From: Gnetum montanum
Lineage: Eukaryota; Streptophyta; Gnetopsida; Gnetales; Gnetaceae
DNA length: 64,000 bases
Assembly: GCA_015680685.1 (NCBI GenBank)
Contig: MNCI01033354.1
Location: forward strand, 957,647 to 1,021,646
Reading direction: 5' to 3'
The position numbers were made by a program, and so were the translations under genes. Below, piece after piece: positions 21,641-32,421 of the stretch; the stretch's first letter is position 1; every line of letters starts with the position of its first letter. The notes beneath the pieces are model-generated. The model was not told the DNA's origin. It searched no databases and saw nothing but the letters and a program-made list of their open reading frames with translations.

Positions 21641-21779
21641 CTACCAAGGCTGTTAACTTACAACCAACTCCTTAGCTAAGTGGTTTGGGAACTAGATCCT
21701 AAAAGTGACCATTCTTTTGAACTAGCTATCCTACAAAGTCCTCATAGACTCATGCGGTTGATAATCCTACTTCTTCCTC

Positions 21780-22400
21780 ATCCTATGCATGTAATCCACT
21801 CAAGTCCCCTTCAAACCAAACACCTCCCAAAGTGCATACCATCATGGTAACCCATGTAGTAACTGATTGGATAAAGGTTGGTTACCTTCCTAGGAAAAGA
21901 TCTGATCTTTGAAGTCTCTTGATTTATTTGCAAATCATTGGGAATGAGCCATGCAACGATCTTCTTGATTTAGGTTTTGGTGTTAATTTGATTTCTCATG
22001 TGATGTATAAAGCTTAGAACCTGCCTCCACTTAAGAAGAGCAACATTCACCTTGAAGTGGTAGATCAGTCCATCACTATTTCCTTAGGATTGATGGAAAA
22101 CATTATGAGCACCATCTATGGTTGGTCCTACCTTGCCAATTTCCTAGTGATCCAAGTTGAAAATTGCAATGGGGACTTGTCAATCATCATGGGAAGGGTT
22201 TGGATAAGCACCATTGATGCATGACTGGGCGTTAACGACCTTTCCTTAGAGATTTTCAATGAAAATTTATTTGGAAAGATCAAGAAAAAGAGAGTTCCAT
22301 GCATCACATATAGTGATAAAGGGTGCAACTATGTGTAGAAACTATGGGCCATAAAAATTACATCAATCAAAGCATGTAGATAGTGTGTAGATGGATCAGA
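21780..22400 (+). pseudogene. E2 aspartic protease remnant
   Basis: The frame reads DLLDLGFGVNLISHVMYKA, with D-L-G-F in place of the D-S/T-G-A active site, then LEVVDQSITISLG (flap-like) and FLVIQVEN, GRVWISTIDA, which corresponds to the IILGRPWL end of other Gypsy proteases. The D-L-G form is common in Athila/Tat proteases; Phe instead of Ala is unusual and could be decay. Role: polyprotein processing. Confidence 0.7.
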
Positions 22401-23600
22401 AATTGAAAGGTGTTTGTACGTAGTTGCCACAACATAAGAGGACATGTAGTGGCTAATAGTTGATCTTGAAAGTAGCACACTTTGCATGGAACCAATTGAG
22501 AGCTTAATGAGTGCCTATGTTGGAGGCATGGTTGAACTAGAGTAAGTTTATCGTTAGCTCTCTAATGATGAAATTGATATCATAAATTGAGGAGAGCTGG
22601 AAATCTCTGAAACTTTTAAATAGGAGCCCTTAGAGTTCAAAAATATACCTACTAGCATGAAGTATGCTTTCCTAAAAAAATGAGAAGCTAGTGATAATTA
22701 ATCCCAATCTTGCTCCTGAGTAGAAAGAGATTTTGTTATAGGTGGTTAACAAATGATCCATAGCCTTTGCTTGGTCATATCTTGAACTCACTAGGATTGA
22801 TCCTAGGATACTCTAGCATCACATCTATACTGATCTTTCCATAAAGCCAAAGAGGTAGCTGTAGTGACAGTTGAATCCCAAGTTGAAGAAAATTTTCAAG
22901 GAGGAGATTGAACAATTTCTCAAGGTGGGGTTTCTCTATCCCATTGCAGATAGCAAGTGGGTTAGTCCACTTGTGGGTGTGCCAAAGAAAGATGATAAGT
23001 GGAGGATTTGCATTGATTTCAGGCTTTTGAACATGGTGACCTAAAAAGATCATTTTCTATTGCCATTTGTGGACTAGGTTTTTGACACTATCTCTGGGCA
23101 TTGCTATTATAGCTTTTTGGATTATTATAGTGGTTATAACTAGATTCAGATCACACTCAAAGATCAAGCTAAAAATAACATTCACAAGTCCATGAGAGAC
23201 TTTTGCATAGAAAAAGATGTCATTTGGTTTATGCAATGCCCCTACAACCTTTGAATGCCTTGTCCTTAACATTTTTCAACAAAACATTGGTAGAAGGGTG
23301 GAAGTCTTCATGGATGACATCTCCACCTATGGTGCTACATTTGAGTAAGGTCTAGACTGCCTTGAGCCTTAAAAGATGTGTGGAGACTGATCTTTAGCTT
23401 AATTGGTAAAAGAGCCATATAATAGCCCAGAAGGGCATTGTGTTGGGGCAAAAAATCTTACAAGTAGGGATTGAGGTGGATCCTAAAAAGATTAGGGTTA
23501 TCTAAGAAATTACCTATCATCTGGAAACCATTAGAGATGTTCAGTCATTCCTTGAACACATTGGCTACCACTAGTAATACATATAGAATTCCTCTAAGAT
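22401..23600 (+). pseudogene. E2 reverse transcriptase remnant
   Basis: From about 22,900: FLKVGFLYPIADSKWVSPLV, VPKKDDKWRICIDFRLLNMV, KDHFLLPFVD, YYSFLDYYSGYN and QITLKDQAKN, all standard Ty3/Gypsy RT motifs. Frameshifts split the palm: VEVFMDD-like sequence appears near 23,305 (gtcttcatggatgac) in another frame, so the catalytic Asp pair is still encoded. EGIVLGQKI and IEVDPKKI follow near 23,430-23,500. The linker before RT (22,401-22,880) is broken by stops. Confidence 0.75.
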
Positions 23601-24120
23601 CACTAAATCATTGGTGGAGCTAATAAAGAAAGATGCTCCATTTGTATGAATTGAGAAATGCAAAAAGACATTCCAGCAACTTAAAGAAAAGATTTTAGAA
23701 AATCCAATTCTACAAGTGCCTGATTCACATCATGATAGATGCATCGAACTATGCTTTTGAAGCCATGCTCATGTAGTTAGATGATTAGAAACATTGATAT
23801 TACATCCACTGCATGAGCAAACACATTGTAGATGCACAACTTAACTACACCACAATAGAGAACGATCTAATGGTGGTGGTGTATTCCTTGGAAAAATTTA
23901 GGCACTATGTGCTTGGATACAAGATGTTCGTGCACATAGAACATAGTGCAATTCACTTCCTGATGAACAAATCAATGGTAATTCTCTATGTCATATGGTG
24001 GTTGGTGATCTTGTAAGAGTTTGATCTCATGATGGTAGATCAAAATGGAACTAAAAATATGGTTTCTAACCATTTATCTCAGTTATGATGGGATAAAAAT
24101 AGGAGGAGAGCTCACTTTTA
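23601..24120 (+). pseudogene. E2 RNase H remnant
   Basis: Open from 23,813 for 67 codons: SKHIVDAQLNYTTIENDLM, VVYSLEKFRHYVLGYK and VHIEHSAIHFLMNK. These match the Gypsy connection/RNase H pattern Y-x-T-x-E-K-E-x-L-A-x-V-x-A-x-x-K-F-R and the T-D-H motif, changed here to E-H. Upstream part is in another frame. Confidence 0.7.
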
Positions 24121-25470
24121 GATTAGTTCCTTGATGAACTTCTCTTTGCTAGTGGTATAAATGAACAAGTGCTCATTGAACCTAAGTGTTATGATGGCAT
24201 CCTCACTTATCTTCTCACTTAGGAGATGCGACAAGAGTTAGAACATAGGAAGAAACAATAGTTTCTTCATCAGGAAAAATGCTTCATGGAGTTTAATGGA
24301 CACCTTTACAAGGTGTGTGCTAATGGCCTGGTTTGTTGGTGTGTTCTTGATGTTGACTGATTGTGTGTTCTCCAAGATGCTCATGAGGGCCCTTCTAGGG
24401 GCCACTATGTTGGAAGATGCATGACCATTAAGATCCTGATGGTAGGGTATTATTGGCCAATACTCTTCAAGGATGCCCACAACTTTATCCACTTTTGTGA
24501 ATGCTATCAACGTGATGGTAGAATGACCATTTGAATGGAGGATCCTCAGTAGTGGATCTAACCATTGAAACCCTTTGACATATGAGGTATTAATTTTATG
24601 GATCCCATAACATCCATGTTGAATGAAAATGCATACATTATAATATTTATTAATTATTATACGAAATGGGCAGAAGTAATAGCCATCACTGACTGTACAT
24701 CTTCCACTACTACTTGGTTTTTATAATAGAATGTTGTAAATAGGTTTGGGGTCCCATGTGCACTAATTTCTAATAATGGTACTTATTTTATAGGCACCAC
24801 CTTTGAAAAACTCATGCAATGCTTGGAGGTTGAACATAAATTAACAACACCCTATCACCCCCAAGCCAATGGTTAGGTAGAGGTTACCAATAGAAAGATC
24901 TCTAAAATCCTAATGAAAAAAATTAACAAGTATAGGAGAGAATGGAGCATAAAACTTAATAATGCCCTCTGGGCCTACCACTCCACATGGAAACTCCTTA
25001 TAGGCTAGTCTCCCTATGAGCTCATGGATGGAAAATTACCAACTCTTCCAATTTAGTTTGAGCTCTATACACTTTAAATAGCTTGTGACCTAGATCTTGA
25101 CCTTAACCTAGAATAGAAAGAAAGATTGATCAACCTTAATGTGCTAGATGAGAATATATTGGTGGCCCTATCATTGAATGAAGTGAATAAGACATTCAAC
25201 AAAAAATGCCATGACCTTAGAATAAGGAAAGTAAAATTTCAACTTAGAGACAAGGTTCTTTATTGAAACCCCACACATGTAGCACAACAAACCAAGTTTC
25301 AAACATTGTGGAAAGGATCTTATATCATTTATGAAACCTTTTCTTATAAGGCCATGTTGATCTACAAACCTGAGAGCCCAAACAAAAAGCAATTAATCAA
25401 CATGTAATAACTTAAACCTTTCCATGATCCCAAGCAAGTTAGTGATAGCAACATCTCATTTGATGGATAG
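24121..25470 (+). pseudogene. E2 integrase and pol C-terminus
   Basis: A long followable frame: AHEGPSRGHYVGR (His/Cys domain end), ILMVGYYWPILFKDAHNFIH, GINFMDPITSM (first Asp changed to Asn), YYTKWAEVIAIT, VPCALISNNGTYF (second Asp changed to Asn), TTPYHPQANG with VEVTN (Glu kept), then the ALWAYHSTWK and SPYEL core end and a C-terminal KAMLIYKPE. It ends in NM, two stops and LKPF, where families usually read NGQxLKPF, so the true stop was farther on, about 25,470-25,560. Loss of two catalytic Asp and many TAG stops make it dead. Confidence 0.75.
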
Positions 25471-27242
25471 CCATGCTCAATCTTTTAGATCTCCTCCTTC
25501 CAACTCAGTCTTGGGGGAGATGACCATCTATGCAAACCAACAAAGTGCTCCCTCATTTTTACCCCTTTTTTTGTTTTACACTTTTTTTATTTTTATACTC
25601 TTTGTTTTACACTTTTCTTGGTTTTTTTCCATTTTTTATTTTACAACATCATTAGTATGTTTTATCTTTCTTACATATTTTCCAATTTCTTTTATATTTT
25701 ACTTTATTTTGGTATGAGTTTTTCTTATGTTTTCTAATAATTTCTTTGTTGTCAACAGGACACAGTAATGTTGTAGATATTTGCTAATGGTGGATTGCAC
25801 TTAATATTTTTGATTTCTAATGTTTGGTTTCTATTTTTGAAGTTTCATATTGATAACTAAGATAAAGTTTTTTTTTTCATGGAATAGGCAGTAAGTCCAT
25901 GTCATCCACCCATCTACAACAATCTATGGTGTTCCTTATTTTGGAAATTTGAGGTCTCTTTCATTAATGAAACTTTAATGAACTTGTGACCTTGGTAGTT
26001 TTCAAATTTGGAAAAGATTGAATAGATTGATAAGGGTGTAACCTAAAGGGGACTTGATGCTCTTCGTACTTTTCTAATCACTTGAGTGTATGAGTGTTTT
26101 TTATGGATTTCTTATCATTCTATGTCAACCAATAATATGAAGTTAATAAGTCTTTGCATAGTATGGTTCCCATCCAAAAATCCATAAAAACATAAAACCA
26201 AAAAAATAAAATAAAATGATGGGAATTCAAAGCACACCACTGAGACAAAATTATGGGCTACAAGCATTGGCTATGAGACTAGAAAGATATGTTACCCATG
26301 TGTGAAGGTCCCCTCTAACTAAGACACTTTCTCACTTTTTGCTTCTCTTTTCTTCTTTAATAAGGAACAATGCTTAATCAATGGGAGCATTCTTGTGTCT
26401 TGTAAAGATGAACTACTCTTAGAGTATTGATGCAAAGTCACTAAAAGTGGTTGGTTTTGATCTAGACTAAAGCTGGACTTTATTGAGTCATTTAACCACA
26501 AAATCAATAAGGGACTGCATGTGACCACAATTTGGAACTCTATTCCACCTTCTCTCTCATCCATCAATGCTTTCCATGATTCACCTTACTACTAGTTTTC
26601 CATGTCTTATTCAATGTCGTAGTTTAATATGTTAAAATTCTTAGGTAGATTCTTCTAGATTCAATCCTTAACTTTTTATAACCATTAATCAACTATTGGA
26701 TCCATGGACTCCTTGGTCTAAGGATATGTAAGGGCAAAAGGGCATGAGCCTACTATGGGGAGGATCAACTTACATGTTTCTTGGTTGGGTTAGTAAGTTC
26801 CTTGTCCTTGGGTATTTTGGTAATCAAATCTTTCATGCACCCCATCAATTGCATCCAATTGAGTGCTCCTTAAGGTATTTTCTCCATAAAATTTTATTCT
26901 CCCAATCAAATCTCCATTTTTGTGAATTAATAAGTCCTCTTCAAGTTTTTTATGATGTTTACAACTTTTCTAGCTCTCTAGGAACCCTAATTTCATGTTA
27001 AAACTCATAATGTTTGAAATATTCAATGTAAAAAATTTTATGGGACCCCATAGATGTGGGGCAAAAAGTCTATATATACATGGTGATACTTTGCAAATTT
27101 TTCACATTTGAGCCAAAACAAAGGGGGATTTTTTGAACTTTTTAGAGCCTAGAGCCTTCCAAGAGCCATAACTTCCTAACCATTTATCCAATTCACTTCA
27201 TTTTTTAATCTTGTGACTATTGGAGGTAATCTCTTGATCAAC
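25471..27242 (+). other. E2 spacer between pol and extra ORF, with T-rich tract
   Basis: No sustained frame. From 25,550 to 25,740 the plus strand is very T-rich, followed by tttctttgttgtcaacag and gacacag (about 25,741-25,767), which looks like a polypyrimidine tract and 3' splice site. A TATATATA block occurs near 27,071 after a small GC-rich hairpin (CCCCA/TGGGG). The equivalent T-rich stretch follows pol in E1 (43,450-43,630) and E3 (38,640-38,760). Confidence 0.5.
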
Positions 27243-27280
27243 AAAGGGGGAAGGGGGGAGGGGGGTGTTGGTGCGCACCA
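27243..27280 (+). promoter_or_regulatory. Internal polypurine/G-rich tract followed by a 12-bp palindrome
   Basis: 27,243-27,265 is only A and G with runs of five, six and six G, followed by TGT and the perfect palindrome TGGTGCGCACCA (27,269-27,280). It looks like a polypurine tract with an LTR start but lies about 3.4 kb before the real 3' LTR. It could be an internal (central) priming tract, a G-quadruplex, or the junction with an older inserted LTR. Confidence 0.5.
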
Positions 27281-27556
27281 CAAACCTTAGGTTTTTGATG
27301 AATTTTTTTTCAAAATTTTTGGAGCTCCCACAAAAGTTAAACTAAGAAACTAACATCAAAACATTAAATTTTGAAAGTTAAACCCTTCCAGCAAGCTCTA
27401 GTAACATTAAAAATGAAATAATATTAAATTAATATTAAAAATAATCAATCCACTATGGTTTAACTTAGCCTAAGTGTAACTACCCAATGAGATAAGGTTA
27501 CTAATGATTATAAGTTAGATATTATATGCTAATCCTTGATTACGTTGTAACCACAG
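27281..27556. other. Gap before the extra ORF
   Basis: AT-rich, no sustained frame. It leads up to the first ATG (27,557) of the extra ORF. Confidence 0.4.
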
Positions 27557-30520
27557 ATGACACCTAAAGGAAAGCACATGTAGGAGGGAGGATTGTCCCA
27601 ACCAAGGGATAAACAACCACAAACTGGAAATGGCCAAGAACAACCCCATGTGCAAGAAGCTGAAACCCATGTAATGGAACCTCTTTAGGAGGAGCCCGAA
27701 GAGGAATCTGTCTAATAGCTTCCCAAAGAAGCGACCACAATAGCTTAGTTTTACTAAGATGAGGCACTAGAACCAAGATGAAACCTTGAGGTCACCTTGA
27801 TAGAGGCTTGCTTCAGGCAGATCACAAATAAGGACGTCTAGAAATTCATGCTTCAAGAGTTGAACTTTGGACCTTTCTTAGAGTTTGTGCCTCTAGAAGT
27901 CAAAGTGTAATTGTAGAACTCTCCCATGTGGCTAGCAATGACTTCTAATAGAGAGTGGTAAATTGGAGACACATACTTGTTCTAGAATAATTAGTAAGCT
28001 AGTTCAACTATCAAGATCAAAGATATTTCAGTGTCCTACTCAATGAAAGCCATTTCAGAGGCCCTTGGGTTACTAGAAACTAGGGAGAATCTTGTAGAGA
28101 TCCTAATGCAAGCAAATCCTAGTGTCAAGAAAGAATGGATGCAGTGGTGTTATGGAGTAGATCATAAGGATTTTGGTGCACTTACTACAATGGTGGAGTG
28201 TGCATACTTTAAGATTGCAGTCTTTCACCTTAATCCAATGATGAGGCTAAGAAAAATCATGGCCTTCTCCACCCATGTATGTGTTACTCTAAGTGGTAGA
28301 TTCCTAGTCAACCTTCCATAGCTAATCTATCTTGAGATAGAGAAGTAGTTTAAGAAAAATGAACATGGAAGGAAGGCACTCCTTTTTGTATGCCTCATTA
28401 GAAAGTTATGTAAGAGGGAAGGCATAACCCGCTACATGAATGACATTGTCTAATGAGCTCTAACCACTTCTTGGGTAGAGATGATGAAGGACAAGGTGAT
28501 TTCCAAAGTTATTCAAGAAGAGGAGTAGCAATAAACACCTCCATCTTCCACTCATGAAACAATGTTGGAGGTGCACACTACCCTTAAGCACATGCTTAAA
28601 ATTTGAGAGTAACTCTTGTAGTAGAAGTATTAGTAAGTAGGAATGAGTGGTGGTGACCCATTTGTAAATAGATCAATAATGAGCCACCTCAATGAAGTGG
28701 CCCAAACCATAAGTCAGATGGAAGGTGAGGGTTAATTTTCTCAGCCTAAAGAATGTAGTTTCCTGCAAGGTCAAATCCTAGCATTTGAGAGATAACAATA
28801 TCTCTCTCTCATAGCAGCAATTCCTAGACATCTTTGGGAACACTGATAACTTTTCAGTGTGTTTGGAGGAGGGTGTGGGGGCAACTATCTTGGTGATGCA
28901 ACACCATGAGTAGGAGATAGTGGCTAAAGTAGTTACTGACAAAATTGCCAAAGCACTTAATGCATCTATGGGATTCATATAAGATATTTCTACACTAAGA
29001 GATGTGCAGAAGTCTATAGGAATTATTAGTAGTGGATTGAGTGTAGCTCAGCATGAGGAATTGTTGGACTAATTGGTGGGAACCAAGAAATTGATTCCAG
29101 ATGTATTTGACCTTTCATATATCATCATTGCAACCTAGTCAAAGGTGCTTGAAGCAAGGAACAAATGCATCATAATGGAGGGGCAACTAGAAATAGTTGG
29201 ATTAAAGAACCAATGCTTGGCTAGGGAGGTTATTGAATTAAGATCCTACCTTGCTGATCTTGCATTGCTCAATCCAACACTAATGTGAGATGAAGCTTTT
29301 CAATAGATTCAAAAGAAACTTAAAGATGTTGAGAATGCCTACAAGATAGTAGTCTTTGACCAATCCCTAGCCAATGCCACCATGCATAATATTTAGAAGG
29401 ACTTGGTTCAGACTCATCATGAGAATGAGATCTTGACTATAGAGAATCATTGCCTATGGAATGTTGATGCATAGAAGTAGTAGGTGGTAGATTTTATCCA
29501 TCAATAATAGGAGTAGTTAGCCAGGGTAAACAAAAAGTTGAGGAGATTGGTAGTAGAAAATAGAAACCTCTCAATTGAGAAAGTCTGTGCCCTTTGCTAA
29601 AAATCTATAATAGAGGTAGCCACTTGGAAGAATGAGGCTCTCAAATTTAAGAGAGTTAAGAATCATTACAGAGATTAGGTTGGTCTACAAAAAGAAGTTA
29701 ATGAGAAGCATATCCAATTGATGAAGGTGAAAGTAAATGAGGCCTGCTAGTAGCTCCAATAAGAATACGATGTCTGGTAGCCTATCTTTGATGGGATAAA
29801 TGCATACAACAAAGCTAAAATGTTCATGAAGAAGCTATAGATTGAGGAGATGACAAAGGACATGGAGGTTGCCAATCTATAGTACACAAACCTGGTGATG
29901 GTTACTGTTAGAAGACCATGGTCCAAATTGGAGAAACAAGTGGCTAGCTTGTACTTGATGTACAAGGCAGAGCTCAAGCATCATAAAGATGCCAAGTAGA
30001 AGCTTGAGATTGTAAATACCAAAGTTTAGGTTCTCAAGGCAAAGTTCATTAATTAATGATCAACTACTAAGAAGCTGGCCAAGAGGATGAATGATTACTA
30101 GGAGCTACAGAATATACTTAATGCGTTTAACATTGAATGTTAATAGTTCGTTGCCTAGTTCGTGAATGTGAAGGAGTTGTTACCTATAATGCCTTGTCCA
30201 TGGAATGTTTCCATTCTGGCCCACATTGATCATAAAGCATGGACTATGAATGGTCCTTGAGGTAAGGAGGAGAAGATGAAGGCATTGTTGGATGCCTTTC
30301 ATCTTTCACTAGAAGTTGCAACGATTGTAAGAAAACCATAATAGCCTCAACTACTTTATGCACCTGAAGTAAGAGAAGGTCCTTTGAAGCCTTAGGAGCC
30401 TCCATTGCCTAGGATCATTTAATCATTTTCATCATCTTCATGTTGTTAGAGGAATTGTATTTGTCAATTTTGTCTTGGTGTTTAATTCTGTTGTCCTAAA
30501 CACCAAAATTTTGTAATGAT
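27557..30520 (+). pseudogene. E2 extra ORF between pol and 3' LTR (transposon-protein-like domain plus long coiled coil)
   Basis: ATG at 27,557 (MTPKGKHM) begins a frame of nearly 1,000 codons. The first 160 codons are polar; codons about 155-400 hold an alpha-helical domain with ISVSYSMKAISEALGL, WMQWCYG, FLVNLP and LLFVCLIRKLCKREGI, resembling the plant transposon-protein-like domain (LGFPSLIxxLC-type motif). From about 28,750 on it is Lys/Glu/Gln/Leu-rich and predicted by eye to form a long coiled coil. The frame is kept to 28,800, shifts by one in a TC repeat, then continues to about 30,520. Of 15 in-frame stops I read between 27,557 and 28,321, 9 are TAG, 5 TAA, 1 TGA. Function unknown; position is that of env-like or extra ORFs in Athila/Tat elements. 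No signal peptide or membrane segment seen. Confidence 0.7.
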
Positions 30521-30639
30521 TGTAAACCATACACTTGGGGCACTTTGTTTTTGTTGTGCTTTTGTTTGTTTATTTAGTTAGTCAATAATTCCACACGTTT
30601 CCAAATTTTGTAAAGAACTTGAGAATGAGTTTTCATTTA

Positions 30640-30651
30640 GTCATGGGGGTA
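30640..30651 (+). other. E2 polypurine tract
   Basis: agtcatgggggta, immediately before the TG of the 3' LTR. A short G-rich plus-strand priming tract is expected here; it is weaker than the internal tract at 27,243. Confidence 0.5.
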
Positions 30652-31134
30652 TGATGAGTTATCATGGTTTGGCCATGTTGATAGGATGCTGTTGATGTGA
30701 CCTCGTCAATGGAATCTTGTCAATGTAGGGTTTAACTCATTGATGTGTACTCATTGATAGGGCATCCTATTTTGCCTATAAATGTGCACCTACCCATCAC
30801 GTTTAATGCATTCCATTCATAGTTATAGTGAATCTTTAGTAGTTTTCCCATTCAGAAGTTAGAATATTTTTTGAGTGCCTACAATAGGAGTCAAAGAGTG
30901 TATGGATCTTTATTTGAGCACTATTGTACCTGAGCACTTCAATGTCTGCGATAATAAAGATGAGATTTCTAATCAAGCCTTGTAGCACTTGGACTAGATT
31001 AATTGTTTTCTTTAAGCATTTAATAGTCATGCAATTCCCTTTAATGTTTTTAATTAATTAAGCAATTAGTTAATATAGATTAAATAACACACATAAGTAC
31101 AACCACTTTGAGCATATGTCTAATGCTTGATAAT
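30652..31134 (+). repeat. E2 3' LTR, first part
   Basis: TGATGAGTTATCATGG to cttgataat. It has the TATAAATG box (30,777-30,784) and AATAAAGATG near 30,954. It is cut at 31,134 by E3 and resumes at 42,451-42,454. It retains a cctcgtcaatgg block where the 5' LTR has a changed cctttt-caatgg, so the two LTRs have diverged by substitutions and small indels. Confidence 0.85.
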
Positions 31135-32095
31135 TGCTAAAACCCATAAACTGTTTACTTTTATATAGTATAGACAGTATTTAAATTTTTTTGTTATTTG
31201 ACATATCGAAGATCATTGATTTTTGCTACATAAATCAATATGAGCTAATGAAATTTATTTTTGGCTATCGTAGGTAATCACAATAGCAAGGAAAATCAAT
31301 ATGGATAATATCAATCCACATAGAGACAATGATGAGGGTCAATACTCTAGAATTTGGACAACAAGACCAAGAAGAATGATCAGGATATTGATCGAAGTAG
31401 AAGTGGATGACTGGCAACGATGATCAAAAGAGATTGAGGCTATGATGGAAATTAACAAATTATACATCGATTAACATTAATACCCATGAAAAGGATTGAT
31501 TATCCTATATTTAATTTTAAATATCCTTATAGTATAAATACATGCCACAACTCAAGTAAGGAGAGATATATAGATATATAGAGATAGAAACATAGAGAAA
31601 GAAAGAGAGGTAGAAAATTGATACCTAAGCAAACCCACATCAATTTGAAGTCTAATTCCCTTTGAAACTATTAAGTGAGGATTTGTTAAAATCTTGTTGC
31701 AACCATAAACCATTAGAGTCCATTGATGGGCTATTGAGGTTGCTGCTTTGTTAGGACAGTAATGTAGAATGACAAATTAGGTGAACTCTCCCTGGTAATA
31801 CTCAACATTTATGCTTGTAACTTTTTCTTCAATTTGATTTAATCATAAATCTTCATTCTTGAACTTGTGATTAGAAGTTAGGATGAATATTCATGTTTTT
31901 ACTTGTGAGTGATAGTCATAAGTGTGGACTTTGTTTGGATTAGATTCTAATCATTTATTGTCTTGATGATCTTTTAACTTTTGAATTGTTCCTCCATGGG
32001 ATACAACTCATGGGTTAGTCATAGATGAGATGGATTCTCTACAATGAAAGAAAAATATTTAAGGTATCTAGCATCAAATGTTTCTTGGCTTGTCA
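31135..32095 (+). repeat. E3 5' LTR
   Basis: 961 bp starting TGCTAAAACCCATAAACTG and ending TTGTCA. TATAAATA at 31,533-31,540. Downstream is a purine-rich gagagatatatagatatata block (about 31,560) shared with the 3' LTR. Differences from the 3' LTR are mostly scattered transitions and small indels. Confidence 0.85.
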
Positions 32096-32098
32096 ATT

Positions 32099-32117
32099 TT
32101 GCAACTATTGTTGGGGA
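32099..32117 (+). other. E3 primer-binding site
   Basis: ttgcaactattgttgggga. The last 11 bases fit the tRNA-Asp-complementary GTTGCCGGGGA apart from deamination-type changes. The first part is a weaker match. Confidence 0.55.
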
Positions 32118-32421
32118 GGCTAGTTGAGTCAATCTTCATCAAGGGTTTTGTATGTTTAAATTTTTTATTTTTCAAAAGAATTTTATTTTATGTTTCTTTT
32201 AGTTAAGTAATTTAAGACATGGTTTCTATTACATGTTTTTCTTATATTAAAAAATTTAAAAATAAAGAAAATTCCAAGAATTAGCTCCTCTTCTCACACA
32301 ACCAACTAAAACTATTAAAAAATTTGCAATTAAAGCTGTAATAGTAGGAGTTATTAAATTAGTTTATAGAATCTTAGGAATGGTAGCCCATGAATGTGCC
32401 AACAAAGAGTGTTCTTGTTAA

